A stretch of 64,000 nucleotides of DNA. It comes from Streptomyces geranii. Lineage in GTDB: Bacteria; Actinomycetota; Actinomycetes; Streptomycetales; Streptomycetaceae. The notes under the pieces were generated by a model, which made no database searches, was not told the DNA's origin, and was given only the letters and a program-made list of their open reading frames with translations. The translations under genes were made by a program, and so were the position numbers. Shown here piece after piece: positions 18,284 through 26,233 of the stretch. The first letter of the stretch is position 1. Each line of letters begins with the position of its first letter. The DNA lies in the NCBI RefSeq assembly GCF_002954775.1, contig NZ_PJME01000051.1, forward strand, positions 1 to 64,000, given 5' to 3'.

Positions 18284-18781
18284 ATGGAGGACGAGGTCGA
18301 TCGGCTGGTCGCTGCGTGGCGCCGGGAGCGCCCGGACCTCGACGTGGAACCACTCGAAGTGCTCAGCCGGGTCAGCAGGCTCGCCCGGCATCTGGACCGT
18401 GCGCGCAGGCTCGCCTTCGCCGAGCACGCCCTGGAGCCATGGGAGTTCGACGTACTGACGGCGCTGCGGCGGGCCGGGAACCCGTACCAGCTCTCCCCCG
18501 GACAGCTCCTGACCCAGACCCTGGTCACCTCGGGCACGATGACGAACCGTATCGACCGGCTGACGAAGAAGGGCCTGGTCGAGCGGCTCCCCGATCCCAG
18601 TGACCGGCGGGGTGTGCTGGTGCGGCTCACTGTCGAGGGGCAGGACAGGGCGGATCAGGCGCTCGCCGGGCTGCTGGACCAGGAACGCGCCATCCTGGCC
18701 GAGCTGTCGCGCGCACAGCGGGGCGAACTCGCCGGGCTGCTGCGGCAGTTGACCGCGCCGTTCGACAACATCCCCGGCTGA
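18284..18781 (+). CDS. tamR: MarR-family regulator TamR (trans-aconitate responsive)
   Basis: The protein has 165 residues with a winged-helix core. QLLTQTLVTSGTMTNRIDRL is the recognition helix and PDPSDRRGVLVRLT the wing. Its position divergent from tam with a shared palindromic operator identifies it as the TamR ortholog. TamR releases DNA on binding trans-aconitate, citrate or related acids and also controls citric acid cycle genes (established for S. coelicolor). ATG 18284. Confidence 0.92.
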   Translation: MEDEVDRLVAAWRRERPDLDVEPLEVLSRVSRLARHLDRARRLAFAEHALEPWEFDVLTALRRAGNPYQLSPGQLLTQTLVTSGTMTNRIDRLTKKGLVERLPDPSDRRGVLVRLTVEGQDRADQALAGLLDQERAILAELSRAQRGELAGLLRQLTAPFDNIPG

Positions 18782-18843
18782 TCAGCAGGGTTGCGGGGGG
18801 TAGCGGGGGTACCGCGAGTACCGGAGTTCCTGCCCGGTCGCCG

Positions 18844-19617
18844 CTACGCGCTGCTGCTCTCCTCCACGCCCAGCCGGTTCGTGGTTCCCAGGTCGACGGG
18901 GCCGACCCCGGCCCGGCGGGCGAGGGCGACGGCGGCGAGGGTGGAGTGGACGCCGAGTTTGCCCAGCACGTTCTGCATGTGTGTGCGGACCGTGTGCGGG
19001 GAGAGGAACAGGCGCTCGGCGACGGCCTTCCGCCCCAGCCCGGCGACCATGCACCGCAGTACCTCCCGCTCCCGGGGAGTGAGGGACTCGACGAGCCGTT
19101 CGCTCTCGGTGCGGTGCTTGCGGGCGGCGGTCAGTTCGCGCAGGACGCCGGTGAGCAGGGCGGGCGGGAGGTGGGTCTCGTCGCGCAGGACGCCCCGGAT
19201 GACCGTGAGCAGCCGGGACAGCGAGCAGTCCTTGGCGACCCAGCCGGAGGCCCCCGCCTGGAGGGCGAGTGCGGCCCGGCGCGGGTCGTCCTTCTCGGCG
19301 AGGACGACGATCCGTACATGCGGATGGCCCGTACGGACGCCCGCGACCAGCGAGATGCCGTCGACCAGCCCTTCCTCGTTGCCCTCCTGCACGGGCACCG
19401 CCGGACGCGCGCCCGGGACGTTGCCGCCCAGGTCGGAGTCGACGAGCAGGACGTCGAACCGGCGGCCCTCGGCCACCGCGCGCTCCAGACTGCGCAGCGC
19501 GGCGGGACCGCTGCCGGCGGCGGAGACGTCGACGTCGGGCTCCGCGGCCAGTGCGGCGGCGAGCGACTCGGCGAAGATACGGTGGTCGTCGACGACCAGG
19601 ACTCGGATGCGAACCAC
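18844..19617 (-). CDS. LuxR/NarL-family response regulator
   Basis: The protein has 257 residues. The receiver domain at 1-135 keeps VVDDHR and the phosphoacceptor region LLVDSDLGG, with an insertion of about 15 residues (PGARPAVPVQEGNEEG) after it. The C-terminal LuxR helix-turn-helix reads LTPREREVLRCMVAGL and SPHTVRTHMQNVLGKLGVHS. GTG 19617 is preceded by AAGGGGG. No cognate kinase is adjacent. The 5' region is unusually structured (19688-19857). A second LuxR protein of similar plan is at 31451. Confidence 0.9.
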   Translation of the reverse strand: MVRIRVLVVDDHRIFAESLAAALAAEPDVDVSAAGSGPAALRSLERAVAEGRRFDVLLVDSDLGGNVPGARPAVPVQEGNEEGLVDGISLVAGVRTGHPHVRIVVLAEKDDPRRAALALQAGASGWVAKDCSLSRLLTVIRGVLRDETHLPPALLTGVLRELTAARKHRTESERLVESLTPREREVLRCMVAGLGRKAVAERLFLSPHTVRTHMQNVLGKLGVHSTLAAVALARRAGVGPVDLGTTNRLGVEESSSA

Positions 19618-19687
19618 TGAAACCCCCTTCCCCGAGCTCCTCAAGAGCTGGGGACACCCAATCGTCGGGGGGACACCCCGTGCGGAC

Positions 19688-19800
19688 ACGACGCCCGGAG
19701 CAGTCCCCGGCTGTTGCTTCTGGCCTGGGACGGGGCTGTCGCAGTCACTGGGACACGGCCGCCGCCGTGCGATGACTGCTACCCCCACTCCGGGCGTCGT
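19688..19800. ncRNA. Candidate structured RNA: three-way junction closed by a 13-bp stem
   Basis: ACGACGCCCGGAG (19688-19700) pairs perfectly with CTCCGGGCGTCGT (19788-19800). Inside, CAG-CCCC (19701-19708, one bulged T) pairs with GGGGCTG (19732-19738). GCAGTCA (19741-19747) pairs with TGACTGC (19773-19779), enclosing CACGGC/GCCGTG with a CGCC loop. The perfect nested stems make chance unlikely. Read leftward it would be the 5' leader of the LuxR gene; read rightward it is followed by a strong hairpin. The strand is undecided. Confidence 0.45.
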
Positions 19801-19816
19801 ACCCGACTGTCTCGCC

Positions 19817-19857
19817 CCCTGATCAGCACCGGCCCCCACCGGTGCTGTTCATCAGGG
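19817..19857 (+). terminator. Strong hairpin upstream of the acetyltransferase gene
   Basis: CCCTGAT-CAGCACCGG pairs with CCGGTGCTG-TTC-ATCAGGG (16 bp with a 3-nt bulge, loop CCCCCA). It lies between divergent genes, where no coding transcript needs ending on the plus strand. That suggests it terminates a short RNA covering 19688-19800 or is part of it. No T-run follows. Confidence 0.5.
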
Positions 19858-19926
19858 TACGGCCGGGAGGCAGGAGCGGAAGGTAATTCGCAGAACTGAT
19901 TGGCCAGCGCGTTTATGGTGTGCCGC

Positions 19927-20400
19927 ATGTTTCGTATTGAGACAGAAGTCGACAAGGAATGGCTCACTCTGCTCCGGGCGGGGCTGCGCGACGCGAACAC
20001 GACGGCCTCCCCCGTCCTGCGCGCCCTGCGCGGCACCCCCGCCGAACGCGAACTTCCGCTCCACGTATGGGCGTTGGACGAGCGTGGCGAACTGGCGGGC
20101 GGTGCGGTCGGCTACACCTGGACGACCTGGCTGCACGTCCAGTACCTCTGGGTCGACCCCGTGCACCGGGGCGCGGGCCTGGGCTCCCGGCTCCTCGCGG
20201 AGGCGGAGCGCAAGGCGCGCGAGGAGCGCGCGTGCAGCCACGTACGCCTGGAGACGTGGGACTTCCAGGCGCCGGACTTCTACCGGAAGCAGGGGTACGA
20301 GGTGGTGTGTGTGATCCCGGACTATCCGCCGGGGGTGACGGAGTACACGCTGACGAAGCGGCTGGGGCATTCAGGCCCGTCTCAGGTGAGGCCAAGGTAA
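19927..20400 (+). CDS. GNAT-family N-acetyltransferase
   Basis: The protein has 157 residues from ATG 19927. The acetyl-CoA-binding motif A is visible in VQYLWVDPVHRGAGLGSRLLAEAE (R/Q-x-x-G-x-G/A equivalent HRGAGLG). The downstream LETWDFQAPDFYRKQGYEVV is the usual GNAT motif B. Substrate cannot be told. The Shine-Dalgarno is weak, and the in-frame upstream start at 19900 is possible. A sulfotransferase gene follows 31 nt later on the same strand. Confidence 0.88.
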   Translation: MFRIETEVDKEWLTLLRAGLRDANTTASPVLRALRGTPAERELPLHVWALDERGELAGGAVGYTWTTWLHVQYLWVDPVHRGAGLGSRLLAEAERKAREERACSHVRLETWDFQAPDFYRKQGYEVVCVIPDYPPGVTEYTLTKRLGHSGPSQVRPR

Positions 20401-20431
20401 GTCTCAGGTAAGAGTTCTAGCGTGCCGGACC

Positions 20432-21325
20432 ATGAGCATCCTGCGGAAGCTGAACTCCAAGCTGGCCGACACGACAGGTTTCCAGGTCCGCCGGGTCCCG
20501 GCGCCGAAGGCCGACGGTCTGAACGCGGTGCCGAAGCCGCGGCAGCCCAGGCCGGCCCGGCCGCCGGCCGCGCCCCGGCACCCCGTGGACCCGGAGTTCG
20601 ACCGCCTCCTCGACCGCCCGGTGTTCGTGCTGGCGCCCGTCCGCTCGGGCTCCACTCTGCTGCGCATGATGCTGGGCGCCCATTCCGAGCTGCACGCCTC
20701 GCACGAACTGCATCTGACCGGCCTGGAGGTCTACTTCAAGTCGGGCAGCCCGACCGAACGCTCCTTCGAGGCGCTCGGGCTCGGTTACGAGGATCTGGAG
20801 GGCCTGCTCTGGGACCGGGCCCTGCACCGGGAGCTGGTCAAGTCGGGCAAGCCGTTCATCGTGGAGAAGACGCCGGGCAACACCTTCCAGTGGCAGCGGA
20901 TCGCCGAGACCTGGCCCGACGCCCGCTTCGTCTTCCTGCGCCGGCACCCGGCCGCGGTCGCCCGCTCGTGGCACGAGGCGGTGCCGGACCGTACCCGGGA
21001 GGAGGCGGCGGCCCGGGTGCTGCAGTACATGGTGGCGATGGAGGAGGCCCACGCGAAACTCGGCGGCCACATCCTCACGTACGAGGATCTCACCGCCGAC
21101 CCCGCCACCGAACTGCGCGCCCTCTGCGACTTCCTGGACCTGGAGTGGCAGCCCGGGATGCTGGAGTACGGCAGCAGCCTGGAGGGCGCGGTGCTGGGCG
21201 GCGGCTTCGGCGACTGGAACGACAAGATCCGCTCGGGGAAGGTGCAGCCGGACCGGCCGGCGCCGGCGGCCGGGGAGATACCCGAGGTGCTGCGGGAGAT
21301 GTGTCGCACGTGGGGCTATCTGTAG
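20432..21325 (+). CDS. PAPS-dependent sulfotransferase family protein
   Basis: The protein has 297 residues. The 5'-phosphosulfate-binding loop is PVRSGSTLLRMML (about residues 69-81), and the 3'-phosphate-binding region is RFVFLRRHPAAVARSWHEA. The basic N-terminal 50 residues are Pro/Arg-rich. Family members sulfate small molecules, glycans or tyrosines; substrate unknown. It is probably co-transcribed with the GNAT gene and convergent with the SHOCT gene. The 31-nt gap after it contains a 9-bp tandem repeat (cccagcgtt). Confidence 0.88.
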   Translation: MSILRKLNSKLADTTGFQVRRVPAPKADGLNAVPKPRQPRPARPPAAPRHPVDPEFDRLLDRPVFVLAPVRSGSTLLRMMLGAHSELHASHELHLTGLEVYFKSGSPTERSFEALGLGYEDLEGLLWDRALHRELVKSGKPFIVEKTPGNTFQWQRIAETWPDARFVFLRRHPAAVARSWHEAVPDRTREEAAARVLQYMVAMEEAHAKLGGHILTYEDLTADPATELRALCDFLDLEWQPGMLEYGSSLEGAVLGGGFGDWNDKIRSGKVQPDRPAPAAGEIPEVLREMCRTWGYL

Positions 21326-21356
21326 CTTCCCAGCGTTCCCAGCGTTCCCGGTGCGG

Positions 21357-21770
21357 TCAGGACGACAAGACCTTCTCCTTCGCGTGCTGGAACTCCGCCT
21401 CGGTCAGGTCACCTTTGTTCTTGAGTTCGGAAAGTTTGGCCAGTTCGTCCGCGTGGCCGCCCGTGCCCGTCGCCGTCTGGCGGATGTACGCGTCCAGCGA
21501 GTCCTGCCGTGCCCTGGCCGCCTGGTGTTCGCGCTTGCCCATGTCTCGGCCCCGGACGATCAGGTACACGAGGATTCCGAGGAACGGCAGGACGAGCAGG
21601 AAGAGGGTCCAGCCCGTCTTCGCCCAGCCGCTCAGGTCGTCGTCGCGGAAGACGTCCCCGAGGACGCGGAACAGCAGGATGATCCAGAGGATCCACAGGA
21701 AGACCCACATCATCGTCCAGAACGCGCCCAGGAGTGGGTAGTCGTATGCCAGGTACACGCTGTCGCTCAT
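21357..21770 (-). CDS. Membrane protein with PLDc_N-like and SHOCT domains
   Basis: The protein has 137 residues. Two membrane helices, about 14-38 (FWTMMWVFLWILWIILLF) and 52-70, form the short PLD-nuclease N-terminal type membrane module. The C-terminal 30 residues (LAKLSELKNKGDLTEAEFQHAK) are a SHOCT motif, a short helical oligomerisation or targeting unit. Function unknown. ATG 21770. It is downstream of, and co-directional with, the DUF2252 gene (46 nt apart). Confidence 0.88.
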   Translation of the reverse strand: MSDSVYLAYDYPLLGAFWTMMWVFLWILWIILLFRVLGDVFRDDDLSGWAKTGWTLFLLVLPFLGILVYLIVRGRDMGKREHQAARARQDSLDAYIRQTATGTGGHADELAKLSELKNKGDLTEAEFQHAKEKVLSS

Positions 21771-21816
21771 GGTCGTTCTCCTGTCTCCCTGTGTCTGCCT
21801 AGGTGCTCTGTTCTCC

Positions 21817-23214
21817 CTAGGTGCTCTGCGCGCCGACCCGGCCGGTGCGGACGGCGTCGACGAGGGCCTGGTGGTCGCGCTCGTTCTGGTCGGCGTAACT
21901 CTCGGCGAAGACGGTGAGCGCGCGGTCGAAGGTGTCGCCCGCGCCGAGGTAGGCGGCGATGGCGACGCGGTCCCCGGAGCGGGCGTGCGCGCGGGCGAGG
22001 GTGGCGCCGCAGAGTTCGCCGAAGGCGCGCATACCCCTGGGGACCATCAGGTGGGGTTCGGCGATGCCCTTCCAGTCGCGCAACTGGCGGATGTAGAAGT
22101 CGCGTTGACGTCCGTCGAGGCCGACGAGGCGTTCCCAGCCGAGGAAGATGTCGCTGGTCGCCTGCATGAGGCGCTGCCCGCTGACGACGCGTTCGCCCTG
22201 GTTGTCGTAGTCGCTCGCACCGGCGTACGGGGCCAGTACGGAGTGGTCGGCCTCCTTGGCCTGGAGGAGCAGGGGGTCCTCGTCGTCCCGGCCGAGCAGC
22301 AGGACGATCCAGCAGCGGGTGCCGACGCTGCCGACCCCGACGACCTTCCGGGCCATGTCGACGAGCCGGTACCCGCTCAGCAGGTGCCGGCGGTCGGACT
22401 GCAGGCTGTGGCTGTAGCGCCGGATCAGCTCGCGCAGCTGGTCCTCCATGCCGTCGGGCTCGATGCCGGGCATCAGCTCCTGGAGCGGCACGATCAGGGG
22501 CGGGTCGGGGGTGATCCGGCGCCGGCCGTCGCTCACCCGGGTGAGCTTCCCGAAGGCCTGGCGGCTGTCCCGGCGGCGGGCCTTGGCCATGGCCTGCCGG
22601 GTACGTTTCCGGCCGCGCGAGTCGAGCCGTTCGTCGGCCAGGCCCTGGAGTACGTCGGCACTGGCCTGGGCGTACCAGACGGCGAGGTCGCCCTGCCCGG
22701 CGAAGGCGCGCATGCGCTCGCGGTAGGAGCGCACGGTGGCCCGTACGACGGCGGCTCGCTCGGCGTCGGTGTAGCCGTTCTCGCGTCCGGCGATGACGAG
22801 GCTGGCGGCGAGGCGTTTGACGTCCCATTCCCAGGGGCCGGGGAGGGTCTCGTCGAAGTCGTTGATGTCGAAGACGAGGTGGCGCTCGGGGGAGGCGAGC
22901 AGACGGAAGTTGAGGAGGTGGGCGTCTCCGCAGAGCTGGGCGGTGAGGCCGGTGCGGGGGGTGTCGGCGAGGTCGCCGGCCATGATGGCCGCGGCGCCCC
23001 GGTAGAAGCGGAACGGGGACTCCAGCATCCGGCCGTAGCGGATGGGGACGAGTTCGGGGAGGCGGGTGGCGGACTGGGCCTCTATGACGTCCACGGGGTC
23101 GGGTCGTTTCGGCGAGGGCTCGTACTCGGCGTGGGCGGATCGGGGTGCGTCGGCCCGGGCCGCCCGTCCCCGCGCCGCCCGTTCTTCCGGGTCCCCGCTG
23201 CTCCGGTCGGCCAT
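21817..23214 (-). CDS. DUF2252 family protein (kinase-like fold)
   Basis: The protein has 465 residues from ATG 23214 (AGGAGG 8 nt upstream). Conserved DUF2252 features are RYGRMLESPFRFYRGAA, CGDAHLLNFR, VFDINDFDETLPGPWEWDVKRL, and the later RLMQATSDIFLGW. The family has an aminoglycoside-phosphotransferase-like fold (HxxN-like AHLLNF, INDFD), but the substrate is not established. A frame extending upstream to 23337 is only open sequence. Confidence 0.9.
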   Translation of the reverse strand: MADRSSGDPEERAARGRAARADAPRSAHAEYEPSPKRPDPVDVIEAQSATRLPELVPIRYGRMLESPFRFYRGAAAIMAGDLADTPRTGLTAQLCGDAHLLNFRLLASPERHLVFDINDFDETLPGPWEWDVKRLAASLVIAGRENGYTDAERAAVVRATVRSYRERMRAFAGQGDLAVWYAQASADVLQGLADERLDSRGRKRTRQAMAKARRRDSRQAFGKLTRVSDGRRRITPDPPLIVPLQELMPGIEPDGMEDQLRELIRRYSHSLQSDRRHLLSGYRLVDMARKVVGVGSVGTRCWIVLLLGRDDEDPLLLQAKEADHSVLAPYAGASDYDNQGERVVSGQRLMQATSDIFLGWERLVGLDGRQRDFYIRQLRDWKGIAEPHLMVPRGMRAFGELCGATLARAHARSGDRVAIAAYLGAGDTFDRALTVFAESYADQNERDHQALVDAVRTGRVGAQST

Positions 23215-23340
23215 GACGCCACCTCCTGGGCGAAGCCGCGCCACGGGGCACCTGCCCCGGCCGGGCCCCGGCCCTCTCCCACGGTTCCACACTCGGCAGG
23301 GGCGGGCATCTCGGCCAGGGGCCGGGTGGGGTGGCATGGC

Positions 23341-24216
23341 TCAGGCGAACGCCCGTCCGCAGTGGACGAGCAGTTCGCGCAGAGCGGGGCTGTGCGGGCT
23401 CCGCCAGACCAGGGCGAGCAGCGCCGGTGTGTCGACGTCGTCGAGGGGGCGGGCGGTGAGGCGGTCGCGGTGGTGCGTGGCCATCGACTCGCTGAGGACG
23501 CCGACGCCGAGCCCGCGGGCGGCGAGGTCCGCGACGGCGTCCGCCGAGCCGGCCTCCAGGGCGATCCCGGGTTCGAGGTCCTGCGCGGCGCAGGCACGGT
23601 CGAGCACCGCGCGCAGGCCGGTGCCGGGCGGCATGCACACGATCGGGTGGGCGACCAGGTCGCGAAGGGTGACCCGGCGCCGGTCCGCCAGCGGATGACC
23701 GGGCGGTACGGCCACCACGAGCCGCTCGCTGACGACGGTCAGCGCGTCCAGCCCCTCGGGGGGTGCGGTCGCGGTGCCGATGAGAGCGAGGTCCACGGCA
23801 CCCGCGCGCACCTTCTCGACGAGCCGGTCGGAGTTGTCCTCCAGCAGCGCAAGTTCCACACCGGGATGCGCGCGGTGGAACCCGGCGAGGGCGACGAACA
23901 ATGGGGTGACCGTGCAGCCGACGACCATCCCGACCGTGAGCCGGCCCCTGATCAGGCCGGTCACCTCCCCCACCGCCTGCCCGACCGCCCCGGCCGCCGC
24001 GAGCGCGGCACGGGCGTGTTCGAGCGCGGCCTTTCCGGCGACGGTAAGGGTGGCGGTGCGCCCGGAGCGGTCGAACAGCTCGGCGCCGAGTTCGTGTTCC
24101 AACCTGCGGATCTGGGCGCTGACACCGGACTGGCTGATGTGCACCCGCTCAGCGGCACGCGTGAAGTTCCGCTCCTCGGCGACGGCGACGAAGTACTCCA
24201 GCTGCCTCAGTTCCAT
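23341..24216 (-). CDS. LysR-family transcriptional regulator
   Basis: The protein has 291 residues. The N-terminal winged helix (LRQLEYFVAVAEERNFTRAAERVHISQSGVSAQIRRL, residues 3-39) is followed by the periplasmic-binding-like effector domain from about 90. It is divergent from a small NTF2-like gene across 103 nt, the usual LysR arrangement, so that gene is a likely target. ATG 24216. Confidence 0.92.
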   Translation of the reverse strand: MELRQLEYFVAVAEERNFTRAAERVHISQSGVSAQIRRLEHELGAELFDRSGRTATLTVAGKAALEHARAALAAAGAVGQAVGEVTGLIRGRLTVGMVVGCTVTPLFVALAGFHRAHPGVELALLEDNSDRLVEKVRAGAVDLALIGTATAPPEGLDALTVVSERLVVAVPPGHPLADRRRVTLRDLVAHPIVCMPPGTGLRAVLDRACAAQDLEPGIALEAGSADAVADLAARGLGVGVLSESMATHHRDRLTARPLDDVDTPALLALVWRSPHSPALRELLVHCGRAFA

Positions 24217-24319
24217 GAGCGTTGATTCTAGTTTCCAGAAGAACCATCTGTTGGACTTCTGACTGACCGCTGACCAGGCTGGGAGGCAGGCCACCCGTTC
24301 ACGACCTCAGGAGACACCC

Positions 24320-24685
24320 GTGCCGAAGTACGAGAAGGCCATGCGGCCCGAGGACATCACCCGTCTGTTCGTCGAGCGGTCCAACGCCGGCGACGCAGCC
24401 GGGGTCGCCGCCCTGTACGAGGCGGACGCGGTGCTGGCCTATCCGCCCGGCGAGCGGACGGTGGGCCGGGAGGCGATCCGGGCGCTCTGGGAAAAGGTCC
24501 TGTCGACCAGCCCCCGCTTCACATCGGAAGCCCCGCTGCCGACCCTGGTCAGCGGGGACATCGCCCTCACCTCGACCCCGCCGAAGGACGGGACCGGCGC
24601 CCGGGCCCAGGTCGTCCGGCGCCAGCCCGACGGGAGCTGGTTGCGGGTGCTGGACCAGCCCGAGTTCACACCTCCCGCGCGTTGA
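24320..24685 (+). CDS. SnoaL/NTF2-like small protein
   Basis: The protein has 121 residues with the NTF2-like cone fold pattern: ITRLFVERSNAGDAAGVAALYEADAVL, then GREAIRALWEKVL, ending in VVRRQPDGSWLRVLDQPEF. Such proteins act as isomerases, hydrolases or binding proteins; no catalytic set is decisive. GTG 24320 is preceded by CAGGAGAC. It is divergent from LysR and convergent with the small-gene operon at 24705. Confidence 0.85.
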   Translation: MPKYEKAMRPEDITRLFVERSNAGDAAGVAALYEADAVLAYPPGERTVGREAIRALWEKVLSTSPRFTSEAPLPTLVSGDIALTSTPPKDGTGARAQVVRRQPDGSWLRVLDQPEFTPPAR

Positions 24686-24704
24686 ACACCGGCGGGAACT
24701 CGGC

Positions 24705-24965
24705 TCAGCCGTACCAGGTCACGTTGCACACGTAGACGCACTCGTGACGCGGCACCGCGAGAAAGCTGATGAAACCTCTGCCGCCGAGGAGATCGAATTC
24801 CCGCAGGCCGCCTTCCTTGTCCACGGGGCGGCCTACCCGCACGGAGTCCGGCCCGAGGGCTGCGAGTTCCATTGCCAGCCGCTCCACCTCGGCGACGGCA
24901 CCGGGAGGCAGTCCACCGGTGATGTACTCCTCGCTCGGGTTGTAGTCCCAGGTCCAGTCGCTCAC
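24705..24965 (-). CDS. Small protein, possible RelE-like partner of the DUF6247-like gene
   Basis: The protein has 86 residues with a GTG start at 24965. That start overlaps the stop of the upstream gene by 4 nt (GTGA), so the two are coupled. The sequence VAEVERLAMELAALG then LREFDLLGGRGFISFLAVPRHECVYVCNVTWY has the helix-then-strands order of short RelE/ParE toxins. The catalytic residues of that family cannot be matched with certainty. I treat it as hypothetical. Confidence 0.7.
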   Translation of the reverse strand: MSDWTWDYNPSEEYITGGLPPGAVAEVERLAMELAALGPDSVRVGRPVDKEGGLREFDLLGGRGFISFLAVPRHECVYVCNVTWYG

Positions 24966-25309
24966 AGACCTGCCTCTGCCTCGGCCGCCTCACGGATCAG
25001 CAGGATCTCGGTGATCGCGTCGGCCGGGTCCGCCTCGCCGCCGTCCACAATCCGCTCCAGCTCACGCAGGCGGGCCGCCTGCTGAGGGTGCCGCTCGATG
25101 GCGACGAACACGGCCCACGAATGCACGAAGCTCCGCAGGGGAGCGAGGCTCTGGGTCTGCTGTGCGTTGGTCGTGGCCTCGAAAAGATGCTGGGTGAGCG
25201 CGGGCATCCGGCTCGGCGCGATCCGCGCGACCGCTGCCCGAAGCGCGTCGGGTGTCAGCTCGGGCATGGGGATCAGCGGTCCGTAGGGACCGTCGGTCTG
25301 GGCGCTCAC
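24962..25309 (-). CDS. DUF6247-like small protein
   Basis: The protein has 115 residues from GTG 25309, chosen because GGAGGT lies 5 nt upstream. An alternative ATG 25399 would overlap the stop of the ATP-binding gene by ATGA and give 145 residues. The core, LTPDALRAAVARIAPSRMPAL ... HSWAVFVAIERHP ... LRELERIVDGGEADP, resembles a streptomycete family often paired with a small toxin-like gene (recollection, not searched). It could be the antitoxin of the downstream gene. Confidence 0.72.
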   Translation of the reverse strand: MSAQTDGPYGPLIPMPELTPDALRAAVARIAPSRMPALTQHLFEATTNAQQTQSLAPLRSFVHSWAVFVAIERHPQQAARLRELERIVDGGEADPADAITEILLIREAAEAEAGL

Positions 25310-25395
25310 GGAGACCTCCGGTGCGGGTGGTGCGGTCCTCGTACGGTACCGGGAGCGGAGGTGGGGTGGCGTGTGTACGGAGGTGAGAGCGGCCT

Positions 25396-26124
25396 TCATG
25401 TCGGCACTCCCCCGGTCGTGCGCACTGCGACCTCGGCCCAGACCTCCAGCCCCCTGCCCGACCTCCGCGTTCCCCACCGGTCGGCCAGCGCGTCGGTGAT
25501 CAGCAGTCCGCGCCCGTTCTCTTGCCGCGGCCCCTGTTGCCCCATCGGCACGGGAACCACGGGCGCGCATCCGCTGCCCCCGTCGGTCACGCTGACCGCA
25601 AGCGTATCTGCGGTGAGAGCGCACGCAATCGTGATTGCACGGCTGTCGCTGTGCTCCAGGGCGTTCGCGACCAGTTCGCCGGTGATCGACTCCAGGTCGT
25701 CCAGGGTTTCTGGCGGCAGGCCCCATGCGGTGGCTTCGGCTCGTACCCGGTGCCGGGCGGCCGGCCCGGAGGCCAGGTCGTCGCCGGGGAGGGAGAATTG
25801 GCAGAGATTGCTGGAATCAGCCGGGCCGGGATTCATCGTGCCGCGCATGTCCTCGACCGCGTCCAGACGAACGCCACGGTACTCGGCGATGAGCAGCGCG
25901 TCGCGGAGTGCGTCCGCCAACTGCTCTGCCATTAGGCCGAGTTCGGCGACCTTGGCGGCACCGGGTACGGCGATCATCTCCCGGGCCCGGCCGAGGAGGC
26001 GGTTCGCGAGGCCGAGTTGGGCGGCCTCGATCCGGTCGGCGATGCGGGAGACGGGGCCGTGGCCGTCGATGCCGGTTTGCCGCAGGAGGCGTACTCGGGG
26101 CGTACCGGCGCGGTCCATTCGCAT
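25396..26124 (-). CDS. ATP-binding protein, RsbW/anti-sigma-type HATPase
   Basis: The protein has 242 residues. The C-terminal 130 residues form an HATPase_c_2 domain: ETLDDLESITGELVANALEHS is the N-box with the Mg/ATP-binding Asn, VTDGGSG the G1 box and GRGLLITDALADRWG the G2 region. The N-terminal half is helical, without a recognised domain. ATG 26124 has GAAGGAG 6 nt upstream. It is divergent from an Scr1/WhiJ-type regulator and DUF397 gene. Genes of this kind recur beside such pairs in streptomycetes (established for whiJ/abaA-like loci). Confidence 0.88.
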   Translation of the reverse strand: MRMDRAGTPRVRLLRQTGIDGHGPVSRIADRIEAAQLGLANRLLGRAREMIAVPGAAKVAELGLMAEQLADALRDALLIAEYRGVRLDAVEDMRGTMNPGPADSSNLCQFSLPGDDLASGPAARHRVRAEATAWGLPPETLDDLESITGELVANALEHSDSRAITIACALTADTLAVSVTDGGSGCAPVVPVPMGQQGPRQENGRGLLITDALADRWGTRRSGRGLEVWAEVAVRTTGGVPT

Positions 26125-26233
26125 GAGGGCTCCTTCTCTGTGGGGGCATACGAGAAGTTGGGTAAACGCCGACCGCGACGCTCACCACAACCATTGAATA
26201 CCGTTTGACAGCGGCCGAGTTGGAGACGAAACG

